From Candidatus Poribacteria bacterium (GTDB taxonomy: Bacteria; Poribacteria; DTPJ01; WJIO01): a stretch of DNA of 9,752 bases. Location of the stretch: NCBI GenBank assembly GCA_014730235.1, contig WJIO01000293.1, positions 1 through 9,752 of the forward strand, written 5' to 3'. Shown piece after piece: positions 6,153 through 9,752 of the stretch (position 1 is the stretch's first letter; the number at the start of each line of letters is the position of its first letter). The notes under the pieces are model-generated. The model searched no databases, was not told the origin of the DNA, and was given only the letters and a program-made list of their open reading frames with translations. A program made the position numbers and the translations under genes.

Positions 6153-9100
6153 ATGAGTCAGGGTGAATTTGTTCATCTTCACAACCATACTGAATATAGT
6201 TTGCTTGATGGGGCATGTAAAATATCTGATATGATAGATACTGCCCTGAAACTTGGTATGCCGGCCCTTGCCATTACTGATCATGGTAATATGTTCGGTG
6301 CTATGGAATTTTATAACAAGACTACAGAAAAGGGAATAAAACCTATAATTGGTAGTGAGGTTTATGTTGCACCTTCCGGCAGGTTCAACCGGAATTCCAA
6401 GGAAAGTTCGCATCATCTTGTATTACTTGCTAAGAACGAAAAAGGATATAAGAACCTTATGGAATTAGTTTCCAGGGGATATCTTGAGGGCTTTTATTAC
6501 AGGGCAAGAGTTGACAGGGAACTCCTGGAAGAATATCATGAAGGTCTGATCGCCCTCAGTGCATGTATACAGGGGCAGGTTCCCTGGCTTTTGCTGGCAG
6601 ATCAGGAAAGGAAAGCTCAAAAAGCCGCTGACGATCTCAGGCAGATTTTCGGTGAGGATAATTTTTACATAGAGCTTCAGTATCACCAGCTTGAGAAAGA
6701 AAAAGAGGCCATGCCAAAACTCATAAAGCTGGCAAAAAAGCTGGAGATACCTATGGTGGTTACAAATGATTGCCATTATATCAACCAGGAAGACTCAGCC
6801 GCCCATGAAGTTTTGCTGGCCATACAAACGGGGAAAACTATTGACGATTCAGGTCGGCTTTCCTTTGGTTCTGATGAATTTCACTTCCGAACACCGGATG
6901 AGATGAGGGCTTTGTTTCCTGATATTCCTGAATTAATGACAAACACACTGGAAATTGCCGAAAAATGTAATGTTGAGATGAATTTTGATGTGGTAATTCC
7001 CGATATCGAACTGCCGGAAGGTCATAATCCCGACAGCTACCTTGAAGAATTGGCGCGAAAAGGTATAAAGGAGCGCTATTCTAATCCTGCCAAGGAAGTT
7101 GAGGAACGTCTGCAATATGAATTGGCACTTATTAGAGAAACCGGCTTTGCAACGTTTTTTCTCATGGCCAGGGAAGTTGTAAACTTTGCTCAAAGCCGGG
7201 GTATAAGCGTTGGTCCCGGTCGTGGTTCGGCTGCTGGCAGTATCGTATCATATTCTATTGGTGTAACCAAACTTGATCCATTGAAGCATGGACTGGTCTT
7301 TGAAAGGTTTTTGAACCCTGAACGTATAACGCCTCCGGACTTTGATATTGATTTCGACTCCACCCGTCGGGGTGAGATCGTGGAATATATGATCGAAAGA
7401 TACGGTCGGGAATCTACAGCTCAGATTATAACCTATAACAGACTAATGGCCAAGGCGGCGATAAAAGACGTGGGGCGCGTTCTGGGTATGCCTCTGGAAG
7501 AAGTAACCCGGATAGCAAACCTTGTGCCAAAAGACCTGGGTATGACACTGGATAAGGCCTTAGAGACTGTTCCTGATTTACAACAGATAGCCAATGATCC
7601 GGAAAAAGGCAAAATTATTAAAATAGCTAAGGCTTTGGAAGGTATAGCCCGAAATGCTTCGGTACATGCTGCCGGGGTTATTGTAACAAAAGGCAAAGCC
7701 ACCCAATACGTGCCGCTATACAAGACCAGCAGAGATGAAATTGTTACCCAGTATGATATGAAAATTTTGGAATGGATAGGCGTGAATAAGCTGGATATCC
7801 TGGGACTTGATGCTCTTCCCATGATCGATCATACTTTAAGGCTGATCGAGGAAAATCATCATGTTAAGCTGGACTTGGAAAAAATAGACATGGATGATGA
7901 AAAGACATATAAAATGCTGGGAGAAGGGCGAACTCTTGGAGTTTTCCAACTTGGTGGACAGGGAATGGTTGACCTAGTTATAAAGCTTCAACCTAAATGC
8001 TTTGAAGATATTGTTCCGATTGTGAGTCTTTACAGGCCCGGCCCTATCCAAAGCGGTATGATGGACGAATATATAGGACGTAAGCTGGGAACTATACCTA
8101 TTGAATACACCCATCCGGTTCTGGAACCTATATTGAAAGATACCTACGGAACTATGGTATACCAGGAACAGATCATGAAGATCGGGCGCGATATGGCTGG
8201 TTTTACGCTGGGTCAAACTGATGTGCTTAGAAGGGCTATGGGAAAGAAAAAGATATCAGAGATTGAAAAACAACGGGGTCCATTTATAGAAGGTGCAAAG
8301 AAAAAAGGAATTCCCGCCGAGGTGGCTGAAGGTATTTTTGAACAGATGATCCCGTTCTCCGGATATTGTTTCAATCAATCTCATACTACAGCCTACGCTC
8401 TGGTTACATACCATACAGCATATCTTAAAGCCCATTATCCCGTAGAATTCATGGCAGCCGGCATGACCAGCACAAAGGAAAAACAGGACAGCTCAGGGGA
8501 ATTGATAAAATACCTGAAAGAATGTCAGAAGCAGGAAATTGATGTGTTACCGCCGGATATTAATGAGAGTTTCAACGAATTTACCGTAAAAGGTCAGCGA
8601 ATAAGGTTCGGGCTTTGCTCTGTCAAAAACGTGGGTGAAAGTGCAATTGAAGCTATAATAGCCGCAAGAGATGAAAAAGGCCCATTCAAAACCCTGTTCG
8701 ACTTCTGCGAGAGAGTTGACATTAAATCGGTCAACAGGAAATGCGTTGAAAGCCTGATCAAATGCGGTGCATTTGATTCTCTGGAAGGTCACAGGGCCCA
8801 ATTGCTTGCTGCCCTTGATTCCGCAATGGAAGCCGGTCAATCAGCCCAGAAGGATAGGGAAGTTGGCCAGGTTTCGCTATTTGACTTTGCAGAATCCTTT
8901 TCCACCGAAGCCCAGAAACTACCGGAAGTGCCAAAGCTTGGTGACATGGAAAAATTGGCCATGGAAAAAGAAATCCTGGGATTCTATATTTCAGGTCATC
9001 CGCTCATGCGTTATGATGATATTATCAAGGAATATACCAACGCCAATACAACAAACCTTGACGATTTTGAAAGCGAGGATAAAATATCCCTGGCAGGTAT

Positions 9101-9605
9101 GATCAACAGCATACGATACCACACTACCAAGAACGACAAGCAGATGGCCTTTGTCTCCTTGGAAGATTTGGATGGTGTTGTAGACCTGGTTATTTTTGCA
9201 GAAGCCCTGGAGAAATGCTCTTCATCCCTGGAAGATGGTAAAATTGTATGGGTCAGAGGATCACTGGGTAACGGACAACCAGAGCGGGAAACGCACAGTA
9301 TTATTGTAGAAGAACTTTTATGTATGGAAGAAGCAAAACGTAAGTTTACCGATTCTCTGCACGTTCACCTGAAATCAGAGGCTATAGAAACCTCACTTTT
9401 GGAATCTCTGAAATCCATGTGTTTAAGTTATAAGGGTAACTGCGATCTTTACCTGCATTTTAAAACACCGCAATATGGTGAGGTAGTAGTCCAGGCCAAC
9501 CCCGACACAAGAGTAGCTCCTTCCGATGAACTGATTTCACAGATTGAACAGCTATTTGGCGAACGTTCCGTCTGGCTTGGTAGTTCAAAAGCACAACAGC
9601 GATAA
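6153..9605 (+). CDS. dnaE: DNA polymerase III alpha subunit (replicative polymerase, DnaE1 type)
   Basis: The 1150-residue product is full length for DnaE (E. coli about 1160). It is the catalytic subunit of the replicative DNA polymerase. The N-terminal PHP domain carries HLHNH (8-12), Asp43-His44, Glu69, His87/88, Cys138 and Asp206/His208, so its metal site looks intact, as in bacteria where PHP may proofread. The polymerase core follows: GPGRGSAAGS (354-363), PDFDIDFD with Asp398 and Asp400, and Asp548 in KLDILGL, the three catalytic aspartates by alignment from memory with E. coli 401, 403 and 555. QVSLFDF (906-912) is a sliding-clamp-binding motif, followed by an OB-fold (about 970-1070) and a short C-terminal domain. 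PolC features are absent. The start is set by GAGGTG at 6139-6144, 8 nt before the ATG, and by MSQGEFVHLHNH fitting the family. It appears monocistronic. Confidence 0.97.
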   Translation: MSQGEFVHLHNHTEYSLLDGACKISDMIDTALKLGMPALAITDHGNMFGAMEFYNKTTEKGIKPIIGSEVYVAPSGRFNRNSKESSHHLVLLAKNEKGYKNLMELVSRGYLEGFYYRARVDRELLEEYHEGLIALSACIQGQVPWLLLADQERKAQKAADDLRQIFGEDNFYIELQYHQLEKEKEAMPKLIKLAKKLEIPMVVTNDCHYINQEDSAAHEVLLAIQTGKTIDDSGRLSFGSDEFHFRTPDEMRALFPDIPELMTNTLEIAEKCNVEMNFDVVIPDIELPEGHNPDSYLEELARKGIKERYSNPAKEVEERLQYELALIRETGFATFFLMAREVVNFAQSRGISVGPGRGSAAGSIVSYSIGVTKLDPLKHGLVFERFLNPERITPPDFDIDFDSTRRGEIVEYMIERYGRESTAQIITYNRLMAKAAIKDVGRVLGMPLEEVTRIANLVPKDLGMTLDKALETVPDLQQIANDPEKGKIIKIAKALEGIARNASVHAAGVIVTKGKATQYVPLYKTSRDEIVTQYDMKILEWIGVNKLDILGLDALPMIDHTLRLIEENHHVKLDLEKIDMDDEKTYKMLGEGRTLGVFQLGGQGMVDLVIKLQPKCFEDIVPIVSLYRPGPIQSGMMDEYIGRKLGTIPIEYTHPVLEPILKDTYGTMVYQEQIMKIGRDMAGFTLGQTDVLRRAMGKKKISEIEKQRGPFIEGAKKKGIPAEVAEGIFEQMIPFSGYCFNQSHTTAYALVTYHTAYLKAHYPVEFMAAGMTSTKEKQDSSGELIKYLKECQKQEIDVLPPDINESFNEFTVKGQRIRFGLCSVKNVGESAIEAIIAARDEKGPFKTLFDFCERVDIKSVNRKCVESLIKCGAFDSLEGHRAQLLAALDSAMEAGQSAQKDREVGQVSLFDFAESFSTEAQKLPEVPKLGDMEKLAMEKEILGFYISGHPLMRYDDIIKEYTNANTTNLDDFESEDKISLAGMINSIRYHTTKNDKQMAFVSLEDLDGVVDLVIFAEALEKCSSSLEDGKIVWVRGSLGNGQPERETHSIIVEELLCMEEAKRKFTDSLHVHLKSEAIETSLLESLKSMCLSYKGNCDLYLHFKTPQYGEVVVQANPDTRVAPSDELISQIEQLFGERSVWLGSSKAQQR

Positions 9606-9701
9606 TAAGATTACTGAGAATTCTAAAAAATCTCTAAAACCAATGTTTATAAGAATTCAGCATGAAGAAACAGATGAAAATGCTCAAAGAATATAGTTCT
9701 A

Positions 9702-9750
9702 TGTCATTCCTGCTTCAAGCTTTTTCAAAAAGCTTGAAGCAGGAATGACA
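9702..9750 (+). repeat. MITE-like element, copy D: 49-bp palindromic core at the window edge
   Basis: Arms 9702-9724 and 9728-9750 are perfect 23-bp inverted repeats beginning TGTCATTCCTGCTTCAAGC, with the loop TCA. The right 36 bases are identical to 5876-5911. The two bases after it (GC) fit the AGCTGAG/GGCTGAG flank of the other copies, so the element probably continues past the window. It lies about 100 bp after dnaE and could serve as a transcript 3'-end structure, though it lacks an adjacent T-run in the window. The 96 bases between dnaE and this repeat hold only a weak inverted repeat, GAATTCT (9618-9624) with AGAATTC (9652-9658). Confidence 0.85.
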
Positions 9751-9752
9751 GC

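Noticed and set aside
7433-7822. 129-codon minus-strand ORF
   Set aside because: It is antisense to the conserved polymerase core of dnaE; its length follows from dnaE codon bias.
8767-9102. 111-codon plus-strand ORF
   Set aside because: It lies entirely within dnaE in another frame and has no ribosome binding site or recognisable motif.
9618-9658. Intrinsic terminator of dnaE from GAATTCT/AGAATTC
   Set aside because: The stem is 7 bp and AT-rich, the loop is 27 nt, and no T-run follows.

Overview
The window is an AT-rich bacterial chromosome segment holding four complete protein genes, one gene cut by the left edge, a candidate leader peptide, and an unusually dense set of intergenic repeats. 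Gene content does not fix the phylum. A sorbosone-dehydrogenase-type secreted beta-propeller, a secreted SGNH-like protein, a DUF6785/DUF6784-type membrane protein and a DnaE with an intact PHP site together suggest an environmental bacterium of the Planctomycetes, Poribacteria or a related candidate phylum. That placement is inference from the families I recall, not from a search.

Layout, left to right. Positions 1-362 (minus) hold the N-terminus of an exported PQQ-dependent sugar (sorbosone) dehydrogenase-like protein. Positions 363-1002 are noncoding except for a 25-codon candidate leader ORF (880-957); they carry a 29-bp repeat (454-482), a terminal-repeat fragment (601-620) and a MITE-like element (697-858). 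Positions 1003-1887 (plus) encode an exported SGNH/GDSL-like protein. A second MITE-like copy starts at its stop codon and a second copy of the 29-bp repeat follows (2072-2100), so this gene is framed symmetrically by both repeat families. Positions 2220-3587 (plus) encode an NtrC/NtrX-type sigma-54 response regulator with no adjacent histidine kinase. It converges, with an 18-bp gap, on a 659-residue polytopic membrane protein (3606-5585, minus). Positions 5586-6152 hold two divergent promoters with a third MITE-like copy between them. Positions 6153-9605 (plus) encode DnaE, the replicative DNA polymerase III alpha subunit. A fourth repeat copy (9702-9750, a 49-bp near-perfect palindrome) lies at the right edge.

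The genes do not form an obvious operon or pathway: each has its own intergenic region and strand orientation changes. dnaE is housekeeping; the regulator, membrane protein and two exported proteins look accessory. The most interesting signals are noncoding: a mosaic family of terminal-inverted-repeat elements with exchangeable hairpin cores, and a leader ORF whose stop codon lies inside a hairpin just before the SGNH gene's ribosome binding site. I found no tRNA, rRNA, CRISPR array, transposase gene or clear defence system.
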